A DNA stretch of 64,000 bases. Source: Flavobacteriaceae bacterium. Its GTDB lineage: Bacteria; Bacteroidota; Bacteroidia; Flavobacteriales; Weeksellaceae. A program made the translations under genes and the position numbers. Below, piece after piece: positions 7,116-16,245 of the stretch; positions within the stretch are counted from its first letter, which is position 1, and each line of letters starts with the position of its first letter. The DNA is taken from assembly GCA_004359435.1 (NCBI GenBank), contig PTET01000001.1:134343-198342 (forward strand). The letters run 5' to 3'. Under the pieces are notes generated by a model. The model did not search any database. It was given only the letters and a program-made list of their open reading frames with translations, and was not told where the DNA came from.

Positions 7116-9572
7116 ATGAAATTTAGCCGATTCGAAAATTCTTTTTTATCCGAGGCTTCTGCTTATCCAAGAATTGGAACAAATCCCTTTTCTGTAGAGA
7201 GAATTTATACCGACACAAGAAAAATCATTCAAGCCTCAAATAGTGTTTTTGTTGCCCTATCAGACCAAAGGGATGGCCACTATTTTGTAGAAGAGGCCTA
7301 TCAAAAAGGCGTTCGGTTATTTGTAATCGAAAAACCGGTGGAGTACAAAGAAGATGCAAATTATTTTTTGGTGAATAGCTCCCTTACCTTTTTGCAAAAT
7401 TGGGCTAGAAATTATCGTTTGAATTTTTCTTTGCCTATAGTTGCCATTACTGGAAGCAATGGAAAAACAACCCTAAAGGAATGGATTTACCACTGTCTCT
7501 GGAAAAAATTTAACTTGGTTAGAAGTCCCAAAAGCTACAACTCACAACTCGGAGTCGCGCTTTCTGTATTTGGCATTCAAGAAAACCACAATTTGGGTGT
7601 TTTTGAAGCAGGAATTTCCCTTCCAAAAGAAATGGAGAGGCTTCAAGAAATTCTACGGCCCAAAATTGCCATTTTACTCAATGTAAATTCGGCGCATTTG
7701 GAGCATTTCAAAGACAGAAAACAGCTGATTGATGAGAAACTAAACCTATGTAAATCTGCTCAAACCATACTATGTGGGGCTGATGATCCAGAAATTTATC
7801 AGGCAGTAAAATCGAGATTTTCAGACCGAAAAGTGCTATTTTGGGCTAACGAAAATGCTTCTGCTTTACAACTAAAGATAGTAGAAAAAATAGGTGCGAA
7901 ATCTTTGGTTCGATGTGAATACAATCAAAAGACTTATGATTTTGATTTTCCCTTTCAGGATCGCGCTTCCCTTGAGAATCTTAAAGCTTTGGTTCTGCTT
8001 ATCTTTGAACTGGGACTAAATTTGGAAGATTATTACAAAGAAATCTCTAGCCTTCCTTCAATAGAAATGAGACTAGAAGTTATTGAAGGAATTCAGGACA
8101 GTCTTTTAATCAACGATGTATATTCTTCCGATCTTCAGTCTATCGAAATTGCCCTAAACGCACTTTCAGAACAGCCAAAGAAACAAAAAGCAGTTGTCAT
8201 AACCGATTTGGTAGAAAAAAATTCTGAAGAATCGGTAGTCTATCAAACCTTATCTGGTCTTATCAATGCCCAAAAACTTGAGTTTTTGGTATTGATTGGA
8301 CCAGAGATTGAAAAACACAAATCATTTTTTAAGGCACCTGTTTTTTGCTTTGACTCAACAGACAAAATGCTGGTGAATTTCGACTTTAGAAAGTTCGAAA
8401 AAATGGCCATTCTTCTGAAAGGCGCAAGAAAATTCGAGCTTGAAAAAATCACCGATCTTCTGGCAAAAAGCTCTCATGATACCAAGTTGGAAATTTCTTT
8501 CGAAGCGATGAAAAACAATTTGATTGCCTTTCAAAGCAAACTAAAACCAACTACCAAAACCATGTGCATGGTAAAAGCCTACAGTTATGGAAGTGGTGGA
8601 GCCGAAATCGCAAGGTTTTTAGAAAAACAAAAAGTAGATTATTTAGGGGTTGCCTATGCCAACGAGGGAGCCGAGATTAGACTGCAAGGAGTTGGTCTTC
8701 CGATTATGGTGATGAATCCAGAACAAAATAGCTATCAAACCATCATCCGTCACCAGCTTGAGCCGGAAATCTACAGTTTTCGGGTTTTAGAGAAGTTTCA
8801 TGCCGCATTAAACAAAGAAGCCATTCAAGAACCCTACCCGATTCACTTAAAATTCGACACAGGAATGAATCGATTGGGTTTTTTAAAGCAAGACATAGAA
8901 AACATTCTTAAGTATTTGCAAAATTCTAGCAATTTAAAAGTCGCTTCCATTTTTTCACACATGCCTAGTGCAGACAATAAAGAAAACAACGAATTTAATA
9001 TCAAACAAATAGAATCATTTGAGTCTATTTATACTTTAATTTCATCTAGACTTGGATATAAGCCTATCAAACACCTTTTGAATTCTGCTGGAATTGTCAA
9101 TTATCCCTCTGCTCATTTTGATATGGTTAGATTGGGATTAGGCTTATACGGATACTGCGACCAAATCGAAATGGAAAGAAACCTCATCCCTATTTCTAGC
9201 TTTAAAACGGTGATTTCGCAGATAAGAACCATCCATAAAGGCGAAACGGTTGGATATGGACAAAGATTTGTTGCACAAAATACCACAAAAATTGCTATCT
9301 TACCCGTAGGTTATGCAGATGGAATTAACAGAAGACTGAGTCTTGGCGTTGGATCTGTCATGATTCAGGGAAAGAAAGCGCCTTTTATAGGGAGCATTTG
9401 CATGGACATGTGTATGGTAGACATTACCCACATCGATTGCCAAGAAGGAGATCAGGTATTGCTTTTTGGGCCAGAATTAAGCGCCCGAGAAGTTGCAGAA
9501 AAACTACAAACCATTGCTTATGAAGTTTTAACCAGTGTTTCAAGTAGAGTAAAACGAGTGTATTATCATTAA
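7116..9572 (+). CDS. murF-alr: MurF-alanine racemase fusion enzyme
   Basis: An 818-residue fusion characteristic of Bacteroidota. The N-terminal half (about 1-455) is a Mur ligase that adds D-Ala-D-Ala to UDP-MurNAc-tripeptide; its ATP loop is AITGSNGKTTLKEWI, followed by NSAHLEHFKDR. The C-terminal half (about 456-818) is a PLP alanine racemase: the PLP lysine is in TMCMVKAYSYGSG, the second catalytic residue in GETVGYGQRF, and GSICMDMCMVDIT is conserved. The fusion links D-alanine supply to its use in peptidoglycan precursor synthesis in the cytoplasm. Length and motifs indicate an intact gene. The patatin gene follows after 3 bases, so they are probably cotranscribed. Confidence 0.95.
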   Translation: MKFSRFENSFLSEASAYPRIGTNPFSVERIYTDTRKIIQASNSVFVALSDQRDGHYFVEEAYQKGVRLFVIEKPVEYKEDANYFLVNSSLTFLQNWARNYRLNFSLPIVAITGSNGKTTLKEWIYHCLWKKFNLVRSPKSYNSQLGVALSVFGIQENHNLGVFEAGISLPKEMERLQEILRPKIAILLNVNSAHLEHFKDRKQLIDEKLNLCKSAQTILCGADDPEIYQAVKSRFSDRKVLFWANENASALQLKIVEKIGAKSLVRCEYNQKTYDFDFPFQDRASLENLKALVLLIFELGLNLEDYYKEISSLPSIEMRLEVIEGIQDSLLINDVYSSDLQSIEIALNALSEQPKKQKAVVITDLVEKNSEESVVYQTLSGLINAQKLEFLVLIGPEIEKHKSFFKAPVFCFDSTDKMLVNFDFRKFEKMAILLKGARKFELEKITDLLAKSSHDTKLEISFEAMKNNLIAFQSKLKPTTKTMCMVKAYSYGSGGAEIARFLEKQKVDYLGVAYANEGAEIRLQGVGLPIMVMNPEQNSYQTIIRHQLEPEIYSFRVLEKFHAALNKEAIQEPYPIHLKFDTGMNRLGFLKQDIENILKYLQNSSNLKVASIFSHMPSADNKENNEFNIKQIESFESIYTLISSRLGYKPIKHLLNSAGIVNYPSAHFDMVRLGLGLYGYCDQIEMERNLIPISSFKTVISQIRTIHKGETVGYGQRFVAQNTTKIAILPVGYADGINRRLSLGVGSVMIQGKKAPFIGSICMDMCMVDITHIDCQEGDQVLLFGPELSAREVAEKLQTIAYEVLTSVSSRVKRVYYH

Positions 9573-9575
9573 ACC

Positions 9576-11753
9576 ATGAAAAAAAATAATTTTTTCTTCA
9601 TTCTGCTTTTCTTTATGGGCTTTGTGCTTGGACAAGAAGAAAGAAAAAAAGTCGGACTGGTGCTCAGTGGTGGCGGAGCAAAAGGCTATGCGCACATTGG
9701 TGCTTTAAAAGTGATAGAACACCAGGGCATCAAAATTGATTACATTGCCGGAACAAGCATTGGCGCTATCATTGGTGGGCTATATGCTTCAGGATACAGT
9801 GCTCAACAAATTGAAGAACTCATTGAGAGAATTGATTTCTCCAAATTCATGACCCCTGGGAAACAAAGAAGTTATAAAGGGCTCTACGACAAAACTTACA
9901 ACGAAAAATACTTTGTAGAATTGGAGCTAAATAAAAAATTTGCTCCTCAGCTTCCAAGTGGAATCGTCAATAACCAAGCGCCTTTGGAACTTTTGAGCCA
10001 ATTTTTTAAACCTGTACACGACATTACCGATTTTAGTCAGCTAAAAATACCTTTTATATGTGTGGCCACCAACGCTGAAACCGGTGGCGAAAAAATCTTT
10101 GAATCTGGATATTTACCCGAAGTAATTACCGCCAGTTCTGCTTTTCCTTCACTTATTGAACCTGTTGAAATCGATGGGTCTCTGTACATTGATGGAGGGT
10201 TGGTAAATAATTTTCCGGTAGATTTGCTCAAAGACAAAGTAGACATCATTATCGGAGTAGATGTCTCAAGTGGCTTGTACAGCAAAGAAGAGCTCAATTC
10301 TGTGCCTCTTCTAATCGAACAGATTACCAGCTATCAAATGGTAAAAAAGACAAAAGAATCCAGAGATCTTGTTGACATTTTGATTCGCCCCAATATTGCT
10401 GGTTTTGGGGTGACCGATTTTGACCAAAACAAAACATTAATTGCTCTTGGAGAAACCGCTGCGCTTTTGCAACTAGACAAACTCAAAGCACTATCCACCG
10501 ACTATGCCAACCCAGGGATCAAATTAAGTGGAAAAGAAAATTACATACTGATTTCTGACCTTAAAACCTCTGGATTAAAGAATTATACCAACCAGTACAT
10601 CAAAGGAAAGCTAAACTTGGATCTTCCCGCGGTGGTATACTACCCTGATCTAATTAAAGACATAGAAAAACTATATTCCAGCGGGGATTTCAAGAAAATC
10701 AAACACAAAATTGTTCATCAAGATGCGCCCAAAAACACCTTGGAGCTAGAAATTGAAGAAAACGAACTGAAGAATCGCATCAAACTAGGGGCTCATTTCG
10801 ACAATTTGCTTGGATTTGGTCTACTTGGAAATATCACCACAAAACCCAAAAACTTCAAAAACTCTAGTGTTTCTTTGGATGCGGTTATTGGCTCGAACCC
10901 AAGATATTATTTTAACTTTTACAAAGACAATGGATTTTTGCCCAGCTTTGGGTTTAACTCGAATTACATTAGCTATGACTATAACTTTAGAGGTAGCGAG
11001 CTTGATAACATCAAAGATTTGTCATATCGAAATTCAGTGCTAACCAATCAACTATTTTTTCAGAACATTGTTTTCACTAAAATTGCTGTTGGAGTGGGTA
11101 TGGAACACCAATACATACGCTCAAGTACTGAAACCCTTGTAGACGGTCACCCTTTAAAAAACCCCTATAGAGACCACTTTTATAACCCCTATTCCTTTTT
11201 AAAAGTAGACAACCTAGACCATGCTTACTTTCCAAAAAGCGGAACCTCTACAGAAATTGTTGCCAAGCATTACCTAGCATCCAGCATAGAAGACTCCAGG
11301 TCTGTAAGCTCTGTTCGGGCTAGCCAAAAAATCGCATTCCCCATTAGCCCAAAGCTTTCGGCCCATATATGGGGAGACCTTGGCATCTCCATTGGTACAG
11401 AACCTCTCTATCACGTGTATAAATTCCATTTAGGGGGAACCAACCAGCAAGAAATTCAAAACACAAAGCCTTTTCTGGGCCTTCCTTTTGCCTATGCAAA
11501 CGGAAATTACATGCTAAATGTAGGTAGCACCCTTCAGTATTCTGTAGCGGAAAAACATTACCTCAAAGCTAGTTTTAACATGGCTTCTTTAAACGACTAT
11601 ATAGAACAAGTAAAACTAGGTGATATCGATTTCGAAGGCTATGGACTAGGCTATGGTTACGATTCACCCCTTGGCCCACTAGAGGTAATCTTCTCTTATT
11701 CTCCCCAGTACAAAAGTGTAGTTTCGTATGTTAATTTAGGATATTGGTTTTAA
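9576..11753 (+). CDS. Patatin-like phospholipase with outer-membrane beta-barrel
   Basis: A 725-residue secreted protein. Signal peptide 1-19, then a patatin domain (about 25-300) with the oxyanion motif GGGAKGYAH at 32, the nucleophile motif GTSIGAIIGG with Ser61, and the dyad aspartate in DGGLVNNFP. A POTRA-like linker (about 315-400) and a BamA-like barrel (about 400-725) ending in an aromatic residue (NLGYWF) follow. This matches the PlpD-type architecture, in which the barrel anchors or exports the lipase. Substrate is unknown, probably phospholipid. It sits 3 bases after murF-alr and 1 base before ybeY. Confidence 0.88.
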   Translation: MKKNNFFFILLFFMGFVLGQEERKKVGLVLSGGGAKGYAHIGALKVIEHQGIKIDYIAGTSIGAIIGGLYASGYSAQQIEELIERIDFSKFMTPGKQRSYKGLYDKTYNEKYFVELELNKKFAPQLPSGIVNNQAPLELLSQFFKPVHDITDFSQLKIPFICVATNAETGGEKIFESGYLPEVITASSAFPSLIEPVEIDGSLYIDGGLVNNFPVDLLKDKVDIIIGVDVSSGLYSKEELNSVPLLIEQITSYQMVKKTKESRDLVDILIRPNIAGFGVTDFDQNKTLIALGETAALLQLDKLKALSTDYANPGIKLSGKENYILISDLKTSGLKNYTNQYIKGKLNLDLPAVVYYPDLIKDIEKLYSSGDFKKIKHKIVHQDAPKNTLELEIEENELKNRIKLGAHFDNLLGFGLLGNITTKPKNFKNSSVSLDAVIGSNPRYYFNFYKDNGFLPSFGFNSNYISYDYNFRGSELDNIKDLSYRNSVLTNQLFFQNIVFTKIAVGVGMEHQYIRSSTETLVDGHPLKNPYRDHFYNPYSFLKVDNLDHAYFPKSGTSTEIVAKHYLASSIEDSRSVSSVRASQKIAFPISPKLSAHIWGDLGISIGTEPLYHVYKFHLGGTNQQEIQNTKPFLGLPFAYANGNYMLNVGSTLQYSVAEKHYLKASFNMASLNDYIEQVKLGDIDFEGYGLGYGYDSPLGPLEVIFSYSPQYKSVVSYVNLGYWF

Positions 11754-11754
11754 A

Positions 11755-12174
11755 ATGATTGAGATTCTCCCCCACTCTTTCGAGATTAAAAATGAAGAAA
11801 AAATTATCCTTTGGATAGAAAAATGCATTTACTCAATCAATGAAAATGCAGAAATTGACTGTATTGAATACAACTTTTGCAGCGATGATGAACTCCTAAA
11901 AATAAACCTGGAGCACCTTTCTCACGATACCCTTACAGACATTATCAGCTTTGACAATTCTATAGGAGAAGAAATTCTATCGGGCGAGATCTTCATCAGC
12001 ATAGAAAGAGTAAAAGAAAACGCACAAATTTTTAACGTGAGCTTTGAACAAGAACTAAAGCGAGTCATGATCCACGGTGTTTTGCATTTTCTAGGACAGA
12101 AAGACAAAACAGAAGCGCAACAGGCTCAGATGACCCAAAAAGAAGAATATTGCCTATCTTTGTGGGAAGAATAA
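11755..12174 (+). CDS. ybeY: rRNA maturation endoribonuclease YbeY
   Basis: Metal-dependent endoribonuclease acting in 16S rRNA 3' maturation and ribosome quality control; 139 residues, normal length. The metal site motif is MIHGVLHFLGQKD; the third ligand position is a lysine/aspartate rather than the HxxxHxxGxDH histidine, as I remember for flavobacterial members. The conserved DTLTDIISFD motif precedes it. It is the third gene of a murF-alr/patatin/ybeY run, and a parS-like site begins right after its stop codon. Confidence 0.9.
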   Translation: MIEILPHSFEIKNEEKIILWIEKCIYSINENAEIDCIEYNFCSDDELLKINLEHLSHDTLTDIISFDNSIGEEILSGEIFISIERVKENAQIFNVSFEQELKRVMIHGVLHFLGQKDKTEAQQAQMTQKEEYCLSLWEE

Positions 12175-12190
12175 TGTTCCACGTGAAACA
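12175..12190. other. parS: parS-like centromere site 1
   Basis: TGTTCCACGTGAAACA fits the parS consensus TGTTNCACGTGAAACA at every position. Chromosomal ParB binds such sites, usually close to the replication origin. It fills the gap between the ybeY stop and the mnmG ATG (12197), so ParB bound here would also cover the mnmG start region. A second copy lies just after mnmG. Confidence 0.8.
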
Positions 12191-12196
12191 ATTTAT

Positions 12197-13839
12197 ATGT
12201 TTTTAAGTAAGTATGATGTGATAGTAGTAGGTGGCGGACACGCAGGTTGTGAAGCTTCGAGTTCTGCAGCCAAACTCGGTTCAAAGACGCTGCTAATTAC
12301 CATGAGCCTACAAAACATCGCGCAGATGTCTTGCAATCCTGCTATGGGAGGAATTGCCAAAGGACAAATCGTAAGAGAAATTGACGCGCTCGGCGGGCTG
12401 TCTGGCTACGTTACAGACCTAACGATGATTCAATTTAAAATGCTAAACCTCTCCAAAGGAGCCGCCATGTGGAGCCCAAGAGCCCAGTCTGACCGAATGA
12501 TGTTTGCACAGCTTTGGAGAAATTTACTAGAATCTATACCTAACTTAGACCTGTTTCAAGACAGCGTATCAGAAATAATCACAGAAAACGGCAAAGCGAT
12601 TGGGGTAAAAACCCAAATGGGACAAACCATCTATGCAAAAAGTGTAATACTTACCAATGGAACGTTTTTAAACGGAACCATACACATAGGAGAAAAACAG
12701 TTTTCAGGAGGAAGAATGGCAGAAAGCTCAGCCAAAGGAATCACAGAATCTTTAATCAACTTAGGATTTACCTCTGGAAGAATGAAAACAGGAACCCCTC
12801 CAAGGGTGGACGGACGGTCTTTAGACTACTCAAAAATGATAGAGCAGCCAGGAGACGAAAACCCAGGGAAATTCTCTTACATGCCTTCAAAAAAGCTAAA
12901 AAAACAAAGAAGCTGCTACATGTCTTATACCAGCGAAGAGGTTCATGACATCTTAAAAGAAGGGTTCGAAAAATCTCCTATGTTTACAGGTAGAATTCAA
13001 GGCATTGGCCCCAGATATTGCCCATCAATCGAAGACAAAATCAACCGCTTTGCAGACAAAGAAAGGCACCAGATTTTTGTAGAGCCCGAAGGATGGACCA
13101 CCTGCGAAACCTATATCAACGGATTCTCAACCTCTCTACCAGAAGAAACCCAAGCCAAAGCTCTTCGGAAAATTCCAGGCTTTGCGTTTGCTAAAATTTA
13201 CCGACCCGGTTATGCCATTGAGTACGACTTCTTCCCTCCTACCCAGCTCAAACACACCCTTGAAACCAAGCAAATAGAAAACTTATATTTTGCAGGGCAA
13301 ATCAACGGAACAACTGGATACGAAGAAGCCGCCTGCCAAGGACTTATGGCCGGAATCAATGCACACCTAAAAATCAACGAAAAAAAGCCACTAGTAATCG
13401 CAAGAGACCAAGGCTACATAGGGGTTCTGATAGACGACCTCATCACCAAAGGAACAGAAGAACCCTACAGAATGTTCACCTCGAGAGCTGAATACAGGAT
13501 TCTACTTCGACAAGACAACGCAGACGAAAGGTTGACTGAAATCGGCTACAATCTTGGCCTGGCAAGCCAAAAAAGATGGGAGAAAACCCAACAGAAATAC
13601 CAAAAAGCAGGTGATTTTAAAACTTTTATTGAAGAAACCTCTATCAAACCAGAAGAAGTAAATCATATTTTAGAAGAAAAAGGATCTGCCCTACTGAAAC
13701 AAAGCGTAAAATCGAGCACCGTATTGGCCAGGCCTCAAATCGAGATTGAGAACTTAATGAAACCATCGCACAAGCAAGCAGAATCAGCGGAGTCGCACCT
13801 TCTGATGTAAGCGTGCTGCTGGTTCATTTAGGAAGATGA
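12197..13839 (+). pseudogene. mnmG: tRNA uridine-5-carboxymethylaminomethyl enzyme MnmG, deleted and frameshifted near the C-terminus
   Basis: FAD protein that works with MnmE to modify U34 of tRNAs. Residues 1-520 are well conserved: the FAD fold VVGGGHAGCEA, CNPAMGGIAKGQIVREIDAL, and MFTSRAEYRILLRQDNAD. After ARPQIEIENLMK the frame runs out of register and stops at 13810 (537 residues). The true C-terminus TIAQASRISGVAPSDVSVLL is present in the next frame and ends at 13839. Members of this family carry about 70-85 residues between these two parts, which are absent here. So there is a deletion plus frameshift at about 13751-13762, which removes part of the helical domain that contacts MnmE and tRNA. 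Either a real lesion or an assembly error; flanked by parS-like sites. Confidence 0.85.
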
Positions 13840-13854
13840 GTTCCACGTGGAACC
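13839..13854. other. parS: parS-like centromere site 2
   Basis: AGTTCCACGTGGAACC contains the perfect 14-bp palindrome GTTCCACGTGGAAC, identical to the parS core except for the outermost bases. It starts at the last base of the natural mnmG stop codon and is about 1.66 kb from site 1. No other CACGTG in the window has the flanking GTTCC/GGAAC arms. Confidence 0.75.
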
Positions 13855-13902
13855 AAAGAAATTGGCATGATTATTGAAAAAACAACAGCAAACTATACGA
13901 TT

Positions 13903-14463
13903 ATGAAAAAAACCATCAAAAAAATCGCCAGCTTGGCGATAATTGGAGTCTTAATGGCTTCTTGCACAACCACACAAAAACCAGCCGAAGGAGCAGTATC
14001 TGCCTCTTCTCAACAAAGAAGCGTAGACGGAGAATGGACTTTAAGCTCTATCCAACACAACGCGTCCGGTAAGGTCGAAATTCAATATCTAGACGAAGGA
14101 AGAAAAGAATGTTTGGTTGGAAGCAAATGGGTTTTGATTAGAAACTACACAGGAACCTATACCATCAACCCTGGAGCAGGCTGTAACCCTGGAGACCAAA
14201 GCATCATGTGGAGCATAGAAGAGCTAGATGGACAAAATTATTTTATGTTCAAAAAACTAACAGATCAAAAAGCCAAAGACATTTTATCTGGATACAGATT
14301 ACACCTAGACTATGTAGACGAAACCAGCATGCAGCTGTCTCAAGAAATTCCATTTGAAGGAAGCAAAATCACCATTAAATATAAAAGCATACTTAGGAAG
14401 CCTAGGGGTTTCTGCGAGCAGAATCAAAACCAAAGGTTCTGGAGAATCTGCTCCTGCCTATAG
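13903..14463 (+). pseudogene. Lipocalin-like lipoprotein gene, 3' end fused to an ompA remnant
   Basis: The product starts MKKTIKKIASLAIIGVLMASC, a lipoprotein signal with the lipobox LMASC. Residues up to about 160 resemble the lipocalin-like lipoproteins of flavobacteria (DGEWTLSSIQHNASGK, RECLVGSKWVLIRNYTG, CNPGDQSIMWSIEELDG). The ATG at 13903 is preferred to 13867, which would put charged residues ahead of the signal. After ITIKYK the frame reads into the 3' end of an OmpA gene out of register (ILRKPRGFCEQNQ) and stops at 14463. In related genomes an OmpA gene follows this one, so a deletion of roughly a kilobase probably removed the end of this gene and most of ompA. Confidence 0.7.
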
Positions 14464-14560
14464 CAATTCAACGGTTGAAGGAAAAGCCAAAAACAGAAGA
14501 GTAGAGATTTTTATTGAAGCAAATGAAAAAATGATTCAAGACGCCAAAAATGGTCTATAA
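14378..14560 (+). pseudogene. C-terminal remnant of an OmpA-family lipoprotein
   Basis: In the frame one step from the lipocalin-like gene, about 60 residues match the end of an OmpA C-terminal peptidoglycan-binding domain: IKAYLGSLGVSASRIKTKG, then STVEGKAKNRRVEIFI and a short tail ending at 14560. The first part of the domain, the N-terminal region and the signal peptide are missing. It has no plausible start of its own (the ATG at 14354 lies in the neighbouring gene). A terminator follows, as expected at the true end of the gene. Confidence 0.75.
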
Positions 14561-14582
14561 AATCTAAATTACATCAAAAAAG

Positions 14583-14623
14583 AACCCCGAAAAACGAAAT
14601 TAAGCCGTTTGCGGGGTTTTTTT
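14583..14623 (+). terminator. Rho-independent terminator after the ompA remnant
   Basis: AACCCCG pairs with CGGGGTT, with an inner AAACG/CGTTT helix, followed by a run of seven T. It lies 22 bases after the ompA stop codon. Confidence 0.85.
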
Positions 14624-14679
14624 ATGACCAAAGGTGTCTCAAGTCAAAAAAAACCTAAAAGTCGAAAAAACACACATTT

Positions 14680-16245
14680 ATGGAAGCCAAATTTTTAGCA
14701 AAAATTGGAAAAGAAGAAATCCTGATATTCATACTAGGGGCGATTTTACTCTTTGGAAATATTGGTGGACACAGCATATATATTTTAGACGAAGCGAGAA
14801 ATGCAACTTGCGCCAAAGAAATGTGGCAAAACAATCAGTGGGTAATTCCGACCTATAATGGAGAGCTAAGAACAGACAAACCCATTTTGCATTATTACTT
14901 TATGAAACTAGGATATGCAATGTTTGGCATTGGCGAAATTGGAGCAAGATTCTTTTCGATTATTTTTGGAAGCTTAACATTAACCCTAGGGTACAACCGA
15001 GTAAAAAAATACAGCGGAATAAAAACCGCCAAATGGAGCGTTTTTGCTCTTATTTGTAGTTTGGGTTTTCCTGTGCAGTTTCATCTTTCGGTTCCTGATC
15101 CATATCTGATCTTTTTTACCAGTTTAAGTCTTTACAGTTTGTTTGAAATTCTAGAAGGAAATTCAAACTTTAAATACATACTGGTTTTTTACCTCAGTTG
15201 TGCTCTTGGAATATTGACCAAAGGACCTATAGCGCTAGCAATACCGGTTTTGGTAGGATTTATTTACTGCATTTTGGCACAAAAAAATATAATTAGAAGC
15301 ATTCTTGCCCTAAAACCATGGATTGGGGCGATTATCATTCTTAGTATCTCTGGTCCTTGGTATTATTTGGTTCATCAAAAAACAGAAGGAATGTGGACTG
15401 AGGGCTTCTTCTTAGAACACAATCTAGAACGATTCTCCAAGACCAAAGAAGGCCACGGAGGATCCATTTTTCTAGCGCCTATCATGGCTTTGATAAGTCT
15501 TTTTCCATTTGGACTCTTAGCGCCAAAAGCTGTCTATTGCGCATTTAAAAGCAACGATAATTTTGTAAAATTTAATCTTTCGGTTACACTAGTTGTAATT
15601 GGAATCTTTATGCTTTCTAAGACAGTTTTGCCAAGCTATACCTCCCCTATCTTTTTATTTATCGCACTTTTAATCGCAAAAGAAGTCGAAAAAAATCCTA
15701 AATACCCACAAATAATCTTTGCAATCTTCGCACTTATTATTGGAGTTGGATTTGCTTTTAGCAAGCACTTTCTTCCAGAGCCATACAATGGTTTTGGGCT
15801 TGAAATTTTGGCCACTCCACTACTAGTAGGCAGCGCACTGTGTATGTATAATTGGGAGAATAGAGGTCAAATAAGGACCTATTTGTCCATGGGAATTTCA
15901 TTTTTAATTTTTTGCCAATTGATGTTTTATATCCTCTTTCCCAGAATTGACAAAGAAACCGCGGTGATTAAAAGTAGCCAATACCTCGATAAAAAAACAG
16001 AAAAAATATACTTTCATAGAATGAATTCTTCCTTTGCCTTTTATAGCGAAAAACCTATTAAAGGTTATGAAGAATTAGACAAAATTCAAGCGAAAATCGA
16101 CCAATCAAACACGCTATACATCATCTCCAGAAAAGACTTCGAAGAGCAGTACAAAAAACTAAAAAATGTTGAGCTTGTAGGCGAGTTCCCTGATTTGTTG
16201 GAAAATTTTACGACGGTAATTCTGAAAAAAAGACAGAATCTTTAG
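14680..16245 (+). CDS. GT39/ArnT-like membrane glycosyltransferase
   Basis: A 521-residue integral membrane protein with about eleven hydrophobic segments, of the dolichyl-phosphate-mannose protein mannosyltransferase / ArnT superfamily. The first periplasmic loop has the acidic motif YILDEARNATCAKEMWQNN, followed by TDKPILHYYFMKLGYAMFG, as in ArnT-type enzymes that take a sugar from polyprenyl phosphate. A periplasmic tail of about 90 residues follows the last membrane span. A substrate donor could come from the polyprenol-phosphate synthase at 1.5 kb. It converges on PAP2 with an 87-base overlap, which is unusually long. Confidence 0.8.
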   Translation: MEAKFLAKIGKEEILIFILGAILLFGNIGGHSIYILDEARNATCAKEMWQNNQWVIPTYNGELRTDKPILHYYFMKLGYAMFGIGEIGARFFSIIFGSLTLTLGYNRVKKYSGIKTAKWSVFALICSLGFPVQFHLSVPDPYLIFFTSLSLYSLFEILEGNSNFKYILVFYLSCALGILTKGPIALAIPVLVGFIYCILAQKNIIRSILALKPWIGAIIILSISGPWYYLVHQKTEGMWTEGFFLEHNLERFSKTKEGHGGSIFLAPIMALISLFPFGLLAPKAVYCAFKSNDNFVKFNLSVTLVVIGIFMLSKTVLPSYTSPIFLFIALLIAKEVEKNPKYPQIIFAIFALIIGVGFAFSKHFLPEPYNGFGLEILATPLLVGSALCMYNWENRGQIRTYLSMGISFLIFCQLMFYILFPRIDKETAVIKSSQYLDKKTEKIYFHRMNSSFAFYSEKPIKGYEELDKIQAKIDQSNTLYIISRKDFEEQYKKLKNVELVGEFPDLLENFTTVILKKRQNL

